Assembly: GCA_023374045.1 (NCBI GenBank)
Contig: CM041782.1
Location: 248,401,882 to 248,465,881 of the forward strand
Source of the DNA: Limonium bicolor
Taxonomy: Eukaryota > Streptophyta > Magnoliopsida > Caryophyllales > Plumbaginaceae
Direction of reading: 5' to 3'
Length of the DNA: 64,000 nucleotides
This document shows, in pieces, positions 34,343 through 45,089 of the stretch; within the stretch, counting starts at the first letter, position 1; each line of letters begins with the position of its first letter. Under the pieces are notes generated by a model that was not told where the DNA came from, did not search any database, and saw only the letters and a program-made list of their open reading frames with translations. Made by a program: the position numbers and the translations under genes.

Positions 34343-37300
34343 TGAAATACCCCAAACCTTGATATGCGGTTTAAATATTAAACTATGGTATGTAAAGGCT
34401 AAAAGTGCCTTAGGAACATCAGTGTACAATTTAAACCATAGTAAAATGCAATAAAGCATTAAGACACAGTTTGAGCAAAAACATGCTTTAAGCTTGGAGT
34501 GAACTTGGTTAGGACCCAAAGAGCCTACCAAGACTTAATAATATTCAATTATGATTTAATAAGGCTAATTAAGTCCTTAGGAAACTTTGGTAGACAGTTA
34601 AACCAAATAAAACACAAGAATATACCTTAAAGTCAATATGAGCAAAAATGTGCTCTAAGCTTGGGATAAATTTGTATAAGACCTAAAGGTCATATCTATA
34701 CCTTATAAATATGTTAATGAACATATTAAATCAATTACCAAAGAAAACCAAACTTGAAAACAAGTTAAAACACAAAATGTGCTTTAAGGAGCCTTAAAGC
34801 ACATTTTTGAAAAATTGTCTTGTAAATGAGTTTTGAATGGCTAAATGTCCATCATTACTCTTTAATTAACATGTGTACTATATAGTATCACATTTGGAAG
34901 TCTATATCAATGGGAAATCAAAAATTTCACAAATATGTGCCTTAGTTTGTGAATAGTACTCAAATAGTGCTAGTTTATGTTATAAGTCGACATAAGTCAA
35001 ATATTTGGTCAACAAAGACCATAAATATCTCTAATGTGTAAGGGGGCACGGTTTTATGGGTGTGATTCATCACACTTGGCTAGCCAATTAAAAGAAAGAA
35101 AGAAAAGTAAGGAAAAGGTTACTTTTGCTTTTAACATAAATATCTTCAAAGTATACTCTCTCACCTCATTCTCTTCTTTCTCCTTGGTTCCCACCGTCAC
35201 CTATCTTCATCCTCCCAAGAAAATTCGTTTTGCTACAGTCCACACTCATTCTTCATCTTCTTTCACTTGTAACTTATGATTCCATGCTCCAAAATCAATT
35301 TCAAGACTACCTTTGTCTTAGTTAGGCCAAGCTCTTCATTTCCCTCTTTTCAAATCTTCAAGAACTCAATTTAGGTGCCATGGAGATTCACCATTGAAGG
35401 AGCTTGAGCCCATATTTTCATGCCTTGTCATTCTCTTATGCTTCAAGGTAAGGAAAATCAAAGAAGAACTAAGTTTCCTTTCATTTTCTTGTATAACCGA
35501 AAATTCACCTTACAATGGTGCATTACCTTGCTATCTTCTTAGCTTAATCCAAACTTCAAAGGGCTAGGAGGAGTCCTATCTTGCCACTTGTTCAAGTTCT
35601 CTTTCAAATTCCAAAGGTAAACATCAATTTTAGTGTTTTAAGACACTTATGTAAACCTAGGGTTTAATTATGAGTTTGAATATTAAACTTAATGCTCATT
35701 ACCCTTATATGTATATTGGTTAGAAGGTTGACAAGTGATAAAAGCTCCTTGCCGATTTTCAATCAAGAAAAACAAGAGAAAACAAGTGAGAAAACTTGGA
35801 AGACAAAGAGGTAAATAACCTCTCTTAATGTGGTTTATTGTACTAGGGAATTGAGCTATATTTTCTTAATAAATAACCTAAAGAGCCAATGGAAAAATGA
35901 GCTAGGAAACTATCCACAAGGTGGACTAAAAGGACATGGGAGCATTGGTGTGTGTATTCGCAGGTTGAAGGCATTTAAATGTGGAAATTCAGTGTTTATG
36001 GTTTATGCTATTTAAGGGCCTAAGTGCCAAGCAATTTAAGTTTATGCACTATATTGTGATGTAGTGTAAATTTGGTGAAGTTTTGTGTGTGAGGAAGTTC
36101 TTGATGGATTTTAGGTGTTCTTGAATGAAATAAGGTAAAAACCTAAGTGTTTGGATGTGAGGATATACAAGAGAAGCTATGGCAAAATTTGGAAAATGTA
36201 TAAGGAGTTCTAGGTGTTTTAAATGAGTTTTGGTGAACTAGGAAGTGTTAAAGGTGAACAAATGTTTTACTAGGGAAGAAAACATGTACTAAGGTGATTT
36301 AGAGTGATACAAGGATTTAGGTATTATCTTGGAAGTTCTAGGAATTCAATGTGTGTTTTTGAGAATGTTGATGTACAAGGAAGAAATGATGTTTAGGTAA
36401 GATGTGAAAAGGAGATTTAGTTAGTAAGAAAAGAAGTTTGAGAGATGATGTTAAGGTGTAGAGGAAACACCTTGGTATAGTGGTCATTATAGGTGAAATA
36501 CCACCTAGAAATCTTAAGGAGAAAACATTCCAAGTGCTAGGAATTTTGTAAGGAATTTGTGAATGATAAGATGGTTTTGGTGTGTGATTTAAAGAGTTTA
36601 GTACATGGCTAAAGGTGTGTTTGATGTGCCAAATGATGTTAGAACACATTAGGAGGCTTGAGGAAAAATTTGGAGAAAGTTTGACAATGTATGGGAATTT
36701 TCTGCAGCCGACCTACCCAGGGGACCAACCCTAGTCTGGGTCGGTCGGGCTGAAACTGTGAACTTGGATACTCTCTGCAGCCGACCTACCCAGGGGGTGG
36801 GTCGGTCGGTGGGTCGGTCGGACCTTAAAAAAAAATTTAATTTTAAGAATGTTAAGTGGTATTAGTGGTATGCCATTAAGAGAGTATAGATGGTAAGAAA
36901 GATAAATATATGGACTTGAGAGATTAAGTTAAGTGAGATGATTTAAATGTTAAGGTTATAAAATGATATGTAATGATGGGGATTATTAAGTAATGATGTT
37001 ATAAGAATGTTAAGGACATGTTAAGTGAAGTAGTAACTAAGTTAATGGGGAAAAGTTATAAGCATTAGACTTTAACAATCATGTTACCCCGATGTTAATA
37101 AAATACATGTAATGTTATCAGTTGTTCGAGGATTTCTCGAGGAACATAAGTGGACATGATAAAGTGGACTCCGGTGACAGGTATGGTTTTCTTGCAACCT
37201 GTGTCCTACCGGATTACACCGGCTTGTATGCCAATGTGTTTTTATGTATGTTTGCCACGTTGTAAGATAAAACATGTAATGAGTTTATAGAAATTCATAT

Positions 37301-38754
37301 ATGTGACGTGTCTAGTTCCGATACCATTTAACCTCGGAAGTGTTAACCTTAGTTAACTGAGTCTAGGATCACATGAGAGTTTGGTATTCGGATTAAACGA
37401 CCCGAACCATGGGACGTTCTAACCATGGCTATGCGTGTGTTAATTGTGTGATATGTGTATGTGAATGTAGGGATCTCCCTTGTGTGTTTAACCCAGATGT
37501 AATACTGTATGGTGTGTAGATGTGATAGACTCCATAGTAGGGTTCTAACTAATATCTAAAAGTAAGTATGTACTAACAGTGGTGAGGAATCCGGTTTGGC
37601 CGGTCGCGCGTTGTTTGGGAGTGGGTATCCTTCTTAGCCTTACCCTTCTCTGTTATGGTTGTTTCCCTCACGGGTTATGATCTCCCATTAGCTTATTCCA
37701 AAGCTTAGCTATTCTGACTTATGATCGGTTTAGGGGGAACATGTGTTTGTGTGGTGTGTTCGGGCCACAAAACCCGAACCATCTTAACTTAAGTTACTCG
37801 TCCGACTATTAGGACGGTAATGAGTGTTGTATAACGAGCTTACCATGGGGGTGACATCATTCTCTAGGCTCACCAGTGAATTAACTATGTTTGGGTCGGT
37901 TCCTAAGAGAACCGCACCCGTTATGTTATGTGTTGTTGATGTAATGCAATTTCTATTGCGATATTGTTATGTGCACGTTGAAACGTGAAAAGTGTTGTTA
38001 TGTGTTGTTATGTGATGTATGTTACGTTGTAAATTGTGGAGATGTGGATCATGGATATGAATCCCAGTTTGTGATAAGAGGCGTTTAAGGATAACCCGAT
38101 TAATGGGTAGTTGTCGTCTATTAAGGAAGTAGCTCCATTAGAGGAGAAACACTCTAGGGGTAATGAATACCATGAGTGACTTATCAATGAGGATGTGTTA
38201 TCTGTTTGTTGAGCCCATTGAGGCGAAATGTTATGTGATGTGTGTTTACTGTTACATGCATGATTTAAATATAATCAACCGCATGCTAAGACGACAATTA
38301 GTTGTGCGTGGCCCGGTAGCATGTGGGCTGCGGGATTACCATACCAGCAAAGGTGCTGAGCCCCTTGGGGGCCACCCTTTCTCTTCTTTTCCTATTTCAG
38401 GTACAAGGAGCTGGAAGCCGTTCGAGAGTAGGACGGGGTAGTCATTGTACATGGGTAATTGTTTATGTTGTATATATACAGTAGGTGTAGTAGGACCGAA
38501 ATTGTTATCGGCATTAGTTATAAATACTCGGTATAGTTGGAAGGTGTATGTTGTTGTTGTGTTAATGGAAAGGTATAGTAATGTGTAGTCGCTCGGGAAT
38601 TTAGCCCATCAGACCGGTACAATGTGTATGTATTAGCCTTGTTAACCACGTGGGTGGCTAACGGCGTGTAACACCAACGAGTTAAGTAATGTGACGAGGT
38701 TGTTATTCCGCTGCAGTTTATTGTAAGTGTGTTAATGTTGGATGGGGTGTTACA
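34343..38754 (+). mobile_element. Element C 3' LTR
   Basis: 4412 bp, near-identical to 940-5317. Carries its copy of the GC array (36704-36825). The terminal hairpin (38641-38662) reads GTTAACCAC/GTGGCTAAC, with one A-C mismatch absent from the 5' LTR. Confidence 0.92.
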
Positions 38755-38759
38755 GTTAC
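38755..38759. repeat. Target site duplication of element C, right copy (GTTAC)
   Basis: GTTAC follows the C 3' LTR and belongs to the interrupted D LTR; matches 935-939. Confidence 0.92.
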
Positions 38760-41700
38760 ACGCCGTTAACCACCCACGTGGCTAACAAGGCTAATACATA
38801 TACATTGTATCGGTCTGATGGAGTAGATTCCCGAGCAACTATACATTACTATCCCTTTCCATTAACAACAACCAACATACATAAACATTCTAACTGTACC
38901 GAGTATTTAAAAACTGACGCCGATAACAATTTTGGTCTTACTACACCTACAATTCATACACAATTTAAATGGCTACCCATGTACAAACGACTACCCCGTC
39001 CTACTCTCGAACGGCTTCCAGCTCCTTGTACCTGAAATAGAATTGGAAGAAAGGGTGGCCCCCAAGAGGCTCAGCACCTTTGCTGGTATGGTAATCTCGC
39101 AGCCCGCATGCTACCGGGCCACGCACAACTAATTGTCGTCTAAGCATTTGGTTGATTATATTTAAATCATGCATGTTAACTGTAAACACATAACACATTC
39201 CATACCCATAACAATGGGCTCAATAAAACAGTCAACACATCTTTACTCATTAGAACACTCATTGTGTCCTTTTACCCTAGAGGGCCTCTCCTCTATTGGA
39301 GCTATTTCCTTAATAGACGACACTTACCCACTAGCCGGGTTATTCTCCAAAACGTCTTAAATTAAACTGGGATTCATATCGATGATCCACATACTTCACA
39401 CAACAACCTATACCACATATTGACTTCCATCTTACATAAAATCGCAATAATATTTGCATCACATTATCAACACATAGCATAACGGGAACAGTTCTCATAG
39501 GAACCGACCCAAACATGATTAGTTCACTTGGAGAGCCTAGAGAATGTTGCCAAACTCATGCTAAGCTCGTTACATAACTCATTACCGTCCTGTTAAATGA
39601 ACGAATAACTTCATCCCAAGGTGCGTTGGATATAGTGATCCAAGCACACCGAACAAACATAGTATGCCCCTGTGGCCTGACGTGAGTCAGTAAAATAGCT
39701 TTGGTTAAGCTAAAGGGAAGATTGGAAACCAAATTGGAAAACAATCATAACATACAAAGAGAATCGAACCGGTTATGACATCGACTGCCATACTCACACG
39801 CGTGGCCGGAACAGACCGGGCTCCTCATTCCCCATTTAGCACTTGTTAGAAGTCTCATTATTGGACTTAGTACATTAATTCACACTTAGGTGGTTAAGTC
39901 TAGTCAGACAGACACAAGGGTAGTGAACATATTAACACGCACAAACAAACACATAACTAACTCACGCATAGCCGTTGTTAGAACGTTCCTTAGGTTGGAA
40001 ACGTTATTACCGGATACCGTTCTCTTACGTTTACCTAATATTGGTTAACTAGCCTTTCATACGCATTCGAGGTTACCGGTATCGGTATGCAAACACACAA
40101 CAACAACAACGACTGTAAACTCGCTTCATGATTTATCTTATAACATGGCAAACATACAGAAAAACACATTGGCATACAAGCCGGTGTAATATGGTAGGAC
40201 ACATGTTGCAAGAAAACCATACCTGTCACCGAGGTCCACTCTATTGTGTCCTCCTATGTTCCTCGAACAATCCTTGAACAACTGGTAACAATACAATTAC
40301 TTTCATTAACATTGGGGTATTATGTTGTTTAACGTCTAATGCGCCCATAGTTAACCCCGTCATCCCGTTATACTAAATTTTACTCTTGTGATCTTAAGTT
40401 CACAACTCACACATCAAACCTAACACTTGTTTACACATCTTAAGGCCTTTACATGTCACCAAACATGGCCTAAACATCATCTAAAACCATTACCATTCAA
40501 TCCCCCATCATTAGGAGCCTTAAACAAATTTTTTTCTTCATCTCTGGTCTGGACCGCCCCTTTGGGGCGGTTCCAGGGGCGGTCCACAACAGAAACTACT
40601 TCGCCTGCGCTGGACCTCCCCACAGGGGCGGTCCCTAGGGGCGGTCCACAGCAGACCCCATTTTAAAAAGTGTTTTTCTCCTCATTTTGAACTCCAAATT
40701 CACCCGAATCTTTTCCCAATCATTCCACAATCTTTCCACATGTTTTCTACATGTTTAAACACCTTAAAACAAGCACTAAACCTTCCTAAATCATCACTAA
40801 CTTGTTACTCAATTTCTTACAACAATTCCTAACACTTATAACCTTTTTCCTTAGGATTTCTAAGTGGTGAATCATGCCTACAATATCACTAACCAAAGTG
40901 TGGTTCCACAACAAGGTAACCACTCCTAAAGCATCATTTTGCATCACCCTCATCCCCTTTACACACACTCCTCAAGTCTTTCCCACAAGTTCGTAATTAA
41001 ACCTTCACAAGGCATTACACTTCCATTGTTCACCAAACTTTGCACAAGACTTTACCACACCTCCACCATGACCTTGGTGTATCTAGAAATCATCCATTAG
41101 TTCTCTAAATCTCCAAGACTATGCCCAAGGCATCTTAACGCATAAGAACACCTTAATTCACTTTCTTTCACCATCTTAACACTTAACAATTCCTAGTACC
41201 TTCTAGGTCATAAAATCTCATTACAACACATAAACTCTTTTGTTTATCAACTAAATTTTGCAATAGCTTCTCTTGTATCACCTTACACCAAAACACATAG
41301 TTTTTTACCTTTAGACAATCAAGAACATTCAATCTCTTAATACACACTCTTATACACAAACATATGGTTTTTCATCCTTTAACCATCAAACACATTCACC
41401 TTCACAAGAGATGTTCTTTACACACAACTAAACCTTTAGACAACACTACATCACAACATAGTGCATAAACTTAAATTGCTTGGCACATAGGCCCTTAAAT
41501 AACATGGCTCTTAGGCCCTTAAATTGCATTAAACTTAAACACTGAATTTCCACATTTAAATGCCTTCAACCTGCGAATACACACAACAATGCTCCCATGT
41601 CTTTTTAGTCCACCTAGTGGATAGTTTTCTAGCTCATTTTCCATTGGCTCTTTAGGTTATTTATTAAGCAAATATAGCTCAATTTCCTAGTACAATAACC

Positions 41701-43189
41701 CACATTAAGAGAGGTCATTTACCTCTTTGTTTTCCAAGCTTTCTCACTCGTTTTCTCTTGTTTTTCTTGATTGAAAATTGGCAAGGAGCTTTTATCACTT
41801 GTCAACCTTCTAACCAATACACATATAAGGGTAATGAGCATTAATTTTAATACTCAAACTCATAATTAAACCCTAGGTTTATATAAGTGTCCTAAAACAC
41901 TTAAATTTGATGTTTACCTTTGGAATTTGAAAGAGAGCTTGGATAAGTAGTAAGATAGGACTCCTTCTAGTCCACTGGAAATCAATTCAAGCTAAATGAA
42001 GAACAAGAAAATACACCATTAAAGGGTGAATTTTCGGCCATATAAGAAAATGAAGGGAACATGGATTTTCTTTGATCTTTATTACCTCAAAACAAAAGAG
42101 AACTACAATATGCAAGAAGATGAGCTTTTCCCCCTTCAATGGAGATTCTTCATGGCACCAAAATGGAGTTCTTGAGGATTTGAAAAGATAGAAGTGAAGA
42201 GCTTGGTCTAACTAAGACAAATATGGTCTTAGAATTTGATTTGGAGCATTAATGAACATTTGGTGAGCAATTGAAGTTGGAGAAGAGAGGTGCTGCACCA
42301 TGGACGGTTTTGGTTGGGAGAATGGAGGAAGATGACGGTGGGAACAAGAGGAAATGAAGAAAGGTGAGGAGAGAGGCAAAGTTTGAAGATATTTATGTTA
42401 TAAAGCAAATAGTAACTTTACTTTATTTTCTTTTACTTTTCTTAGTTGGCTGGCCAAGTATGGTGACTCACACAACTAAAACCGTGCCCCCTTACATATT
42501 AGAGATATTTATGGTCTTTGTTGACCAAATGATTGACTTATGTTGACTTAAGTCAAAACTAGCACTATTTGAGCACTATTCACAAACTAAGGCACATATT
42601 TGTGAAATTTTTGATTTCACATTGGTTTAGACTTCCTAATGTGATACTAGTAGTACACATGTTAATCAAAGAGTAATGGTGGACATTTAGCCACTCAAAA
42701 CCCATTTACAAGACAATTTTTCAAAAATGTGCTTTAAGCTCCTTAAAGCACATTTTGTGTTTTAACTTGTTTTCAAGCCTGGTTTTCTTTATTAATTGAT
42801 TTAATATGTTCATTAACATATAAATAAGATCTTGGTAAGCTTATTAGGTCTTAACCAAACTTATCCCAAGCTTAGAGCTCATTTTTGCCCATATTGGCTT
42901 TAAGGTATTTATTTGTGTTTTGTTTAGTTTAATTGTCTACCAAAGTATCCTAAGGACTTAATTAGCCATATTAAATCATAATTGAATGTTATAAAGTCTT
43001 TGTAGGCTCTTTGGGTCCTAACCAAGTTCACTCCAAGCTTAGAGCATGTTTTTGCTCAAACTATGTCTTAGTGTTTTATTGTGTTTTTACTATGGTTTAA
43101 ATTGTACACTGATGTTTCTAAGGAACTTCTTAGCCTTTAAATACCATAGTTTAACATGTAAACAACATATCAAGTTTTGGGGTATTTCA
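38760..43189 (-). mobile_element. Element D 5' LTR, main part (minus strand)
   Basis: On the minus strand it starts TGAAATACCCC at 43189 and runs to the break at 38760; the last 88 bp are at 852-939. Total about 4.52 kb. It is clearly homologous to the C LTR along its length but more diverged than the two C copies are from each other. Terminal hairpin at 38765-38786 (GTTAGCCAC with GTGGTTAAC, one G-U). Its GC array (40544-40650) has a different half-site from C. Confidence 0.9.
40544..40650 (-). repeat. GC-rich half-site array in D LTR
   Basis: Two units built from GGACCGCCCC: on the minus strand, two direct copies and one inverted GGGGAGGTCC in the first, and GGACCGCCCCTGGAACCGCCCC with inverted GGGGCGGTCC in the second. 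The half-site is unrelated to the CCGACCTACCCAG of the otherwise similar C LTR. Confidence 0.85.
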
Positions 43190-43810
43190 ATATATATATA
43201 TGTTAAACCTTCGGTTTTAATTGGTGTGCAATTAAATAGTCGCTATTAATTTAAGGGTTTAATTACACAACATAAACGTAACACGGTCTTGGACTAACCT
43301 ACTAAGCCCAAGTCTATGAACTCCAAAAGCCCACTTAAACAATTCAAAGAGAGTTTGGGCCACTCTCAGGAATAAATTCTAAATCATTCCAAACTAAACG
43401 AAATGGGCCTAACAAAGGATTTAGTTAACAAGTCAAGCCCAAATCTTTGTGAGAGGATAATGGTAAACCTGGAACTATTAATCAGTAAGAAAAGAAGGTT
43501 GTTTAGTTTATAAGTTCCTTAACTAATCGACACTTGGAACACCTTAATTATAGGTTACTATTGGGGAATCACTTATTCGAGTTATTTATTGTTCTTCACA
43601 TACCAGGTATGATTTCTCGTACTCCGTTACTTTTGCTGATTGACTTATGAGACGTTTTCGAAAAACGCTAACTGACTTTAAGAGGAATTTCTAAAAAGGA
43701 AATGGTTGTGTGACTAACTCAGCTTGTGTGACTAACTGAGCCTTGAATGTGAAACTTACATGGGTATTGGTTCCTTCTATTTGGTGCCCGCTAGACATTG
43801 GCTGCTTAGG

Positions 43811-43880
43811 GTTTACGCTTCTGCACTCTGTAGGACTGAGTGTTTTGGTATTGCTCTGGGTAGTTAGTGATCTAGTGGGA
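43811..43880 (+). other. Conserved interior block 1, copy in LTR E
   Basis: GTTTACGCTTCTGCACTCTG...GACTGAGTGTTTTGGTATTGC...GTGATC(T)AGTGGGA. Same as the interior blocks of B and C, but here within an LTR. Stem CACTC/GAGTG is kept; the second hairpin is not. Confidence 0.75.
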
Positions 43881-43984
43881 ATTTGGAAAAAGATCAATAT
43901 TGGAAATTCTTCTTTTGACTCTGGATATCGTTTCATCCATGAGCTGGTTCTTGAGGTTTCGACGTGCGCGCGTCTTCAATGGTA

Positions 43985-44121
43985 ACAGTGAGGGGCTGTA
44001 TATCCCCTGTCCCGAAAAGGGACGTGGTAGACAGTGAGGGGCTGTATATCCCCTGTCCCAGAAGGGACGTTGTTAACAGTGAGAGGCTGTATATCCCCTG
44101 TCCTAAACGGACGTACTTGGC
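43985..44121 (+). repeat. Three ~45-bp tandem units, each with two hairpins
   Basis: Units start at 43985, 44031 and 44076. Each has ACAGTGAG(G/A)GGCTGTATA and TCCCCTGTCC...GGACGT: AGGGG pairs with CCCCT around CTGTATAT, and GTCCC pairs with GGGAC around GAAAA or AGAA. Confidence 0.85.
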
Positions 44122-44755
44122 GGTGGGGGCCATCTCTCCCAGTTGAATTATTCCACTCATGAGTTATTGGTTCTTGGATCTATCTTTTCTTTCCTAGTCC
44201 TTTGTGACTATCTGAGTCTTTCTACTCCTAACGGGAATTGGGTTTAACTAAGGCAATGCAAGTTCACTAACACATGATGTGGTTTTGTTTTACTAACTTT
44301 ACTTTTCTGTTATTAACCTTTATTCTTATCATGTTATCTTGGTTCGGTGATTTGTGAAATGCCTTGTTCCTCTATGTGGTTTAAGTGTTTGATTTCCTAC
44401 TATTGTTTATTTAAGAGTTTTATTATGAGTTTGTTTTTGGAGGATCGTACCAGTTCCATTCCAGGGAACTGACCCACCCCTCTTGGGGTGGGCTGCTTGG
44501 TTTTATCTTGCAGGTACGAGTTATTTTACAGGTGGCCACGAAGAGAACGAGTGATTGGGATGGGATTAGGTTTTGAGAGTTTATATGTTTTAATACTGTT
44601 TTACTTTTGTTAAGTTTTCTCGAGGTTCAGGTCGTGACAATTGTACTCTTTAAGTTGTAATTGGTGAGGTTTGGTGCCGGGTGTTTGGAACCCGATGATC
44701 TGTACGCCTTTAGTATTTTATTTCCGCTATAAATATGTTAAATAGGGGCGTTACA

Positions 44756-45089
44756 ACACCGTGATTCGTTGAGTGCTCCGTTGATGGCAGACCCGAAAGG
44801 TTTTCGAACTAAGCTTTTGGTTGTTGGTTGTTCTTGCTGTTCTTCACGTTTTGGTGGTGTTTTTGTGGGATTTTGATGATTATTGGTGCTTTGGGGATTG
44901 GAAAACGAGTTTAGATGGTGATTTTGGGGGATTTTCGGTATGATTTGGTTGGCCGGGTGTTGGAAAACGTGAGAGAGAGAAGAGGCTGTGCTTTCTGACT
45001 CCCTAGGGTTCTTGAGCTTGTGAGATTCTAATTTTATCAAAAAACCTATCCCCTTATATAGACTTTCTTAAAGATAAAGAAAATCTAGT
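44756..45089 (-). mobile_element. Fragment of a Tat/Ogre-like LTR leader (minus strand)
   Basis: On the minus strand: ATCTTTAAG.AAGTCTATATAAGG, then an A/C-rich leader with CTCAAGAACCCTA, CTCACGTTTT, AAAATCACCA, ACGTGAAGAACA. It runs parallel to 13685-13940 of element A. Bounded by the end of LTR E and the start of LTR F, so both seem to have inserted into it. The 100-aa frame 44738-45040 lies in this leader and is not a supported gene. Confidence 0.7.

Larger units (their letters stand above)
940..38754 (+). mobile_element. Element C: long-LTR Ty3/gypsy-type non-autonomous retrotransposon (with B and A nested inside)
   Basis: The element is complete: 5' LTR 940-5317, tRNA-iMet PBS 5323-5334, interior 5318-5766 plus 29880-34342, PPT 34330-34342, 3' LTR 34343-38754, and GTTAC duplications outside. 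The duplicated GCAAC split marks where B entered its leader. Once B is removed the interior is about 4.9 kb and shows no gag, protease, reverse transcriptase, RNase H or integrase motif; it is homologous in blocks to the interior of B. LTR ends (TGAAATACC...TGTTACA), PBS and PPT are those of Tekay/Del-like chromoviruses, so an autonomous relative presumably supplies the proteins. The two LTRs look nearly identical, which suggests a fairly recent insertion. Confidence 0.85.
43190..44755 (+). mobile_element. LTR E, right part (plus strand), cut on the left by D
   Basis: Ends GGGGCGTTACA at 44755 like the other LTRs. Shared modules: GGTATGATTTCTCGTACTCC near 43605 (as in B and G LTRs), CCACCCC/GGGGTGG hairpin (44473-44492) just before CAGGTA (44511), a hairpin CGGGT/ACCCG near 44680, and TTTCCGCT. 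It also contains conserved block 1 (43811-43880) and a triple hairpin repeat. The left part must lie outside the window. The first ~400 bp have GGCCCA-type motifs I cannot assign. The minus-strand frame 43691-43936 is not convincing as a gene. Confidence 0.65.
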
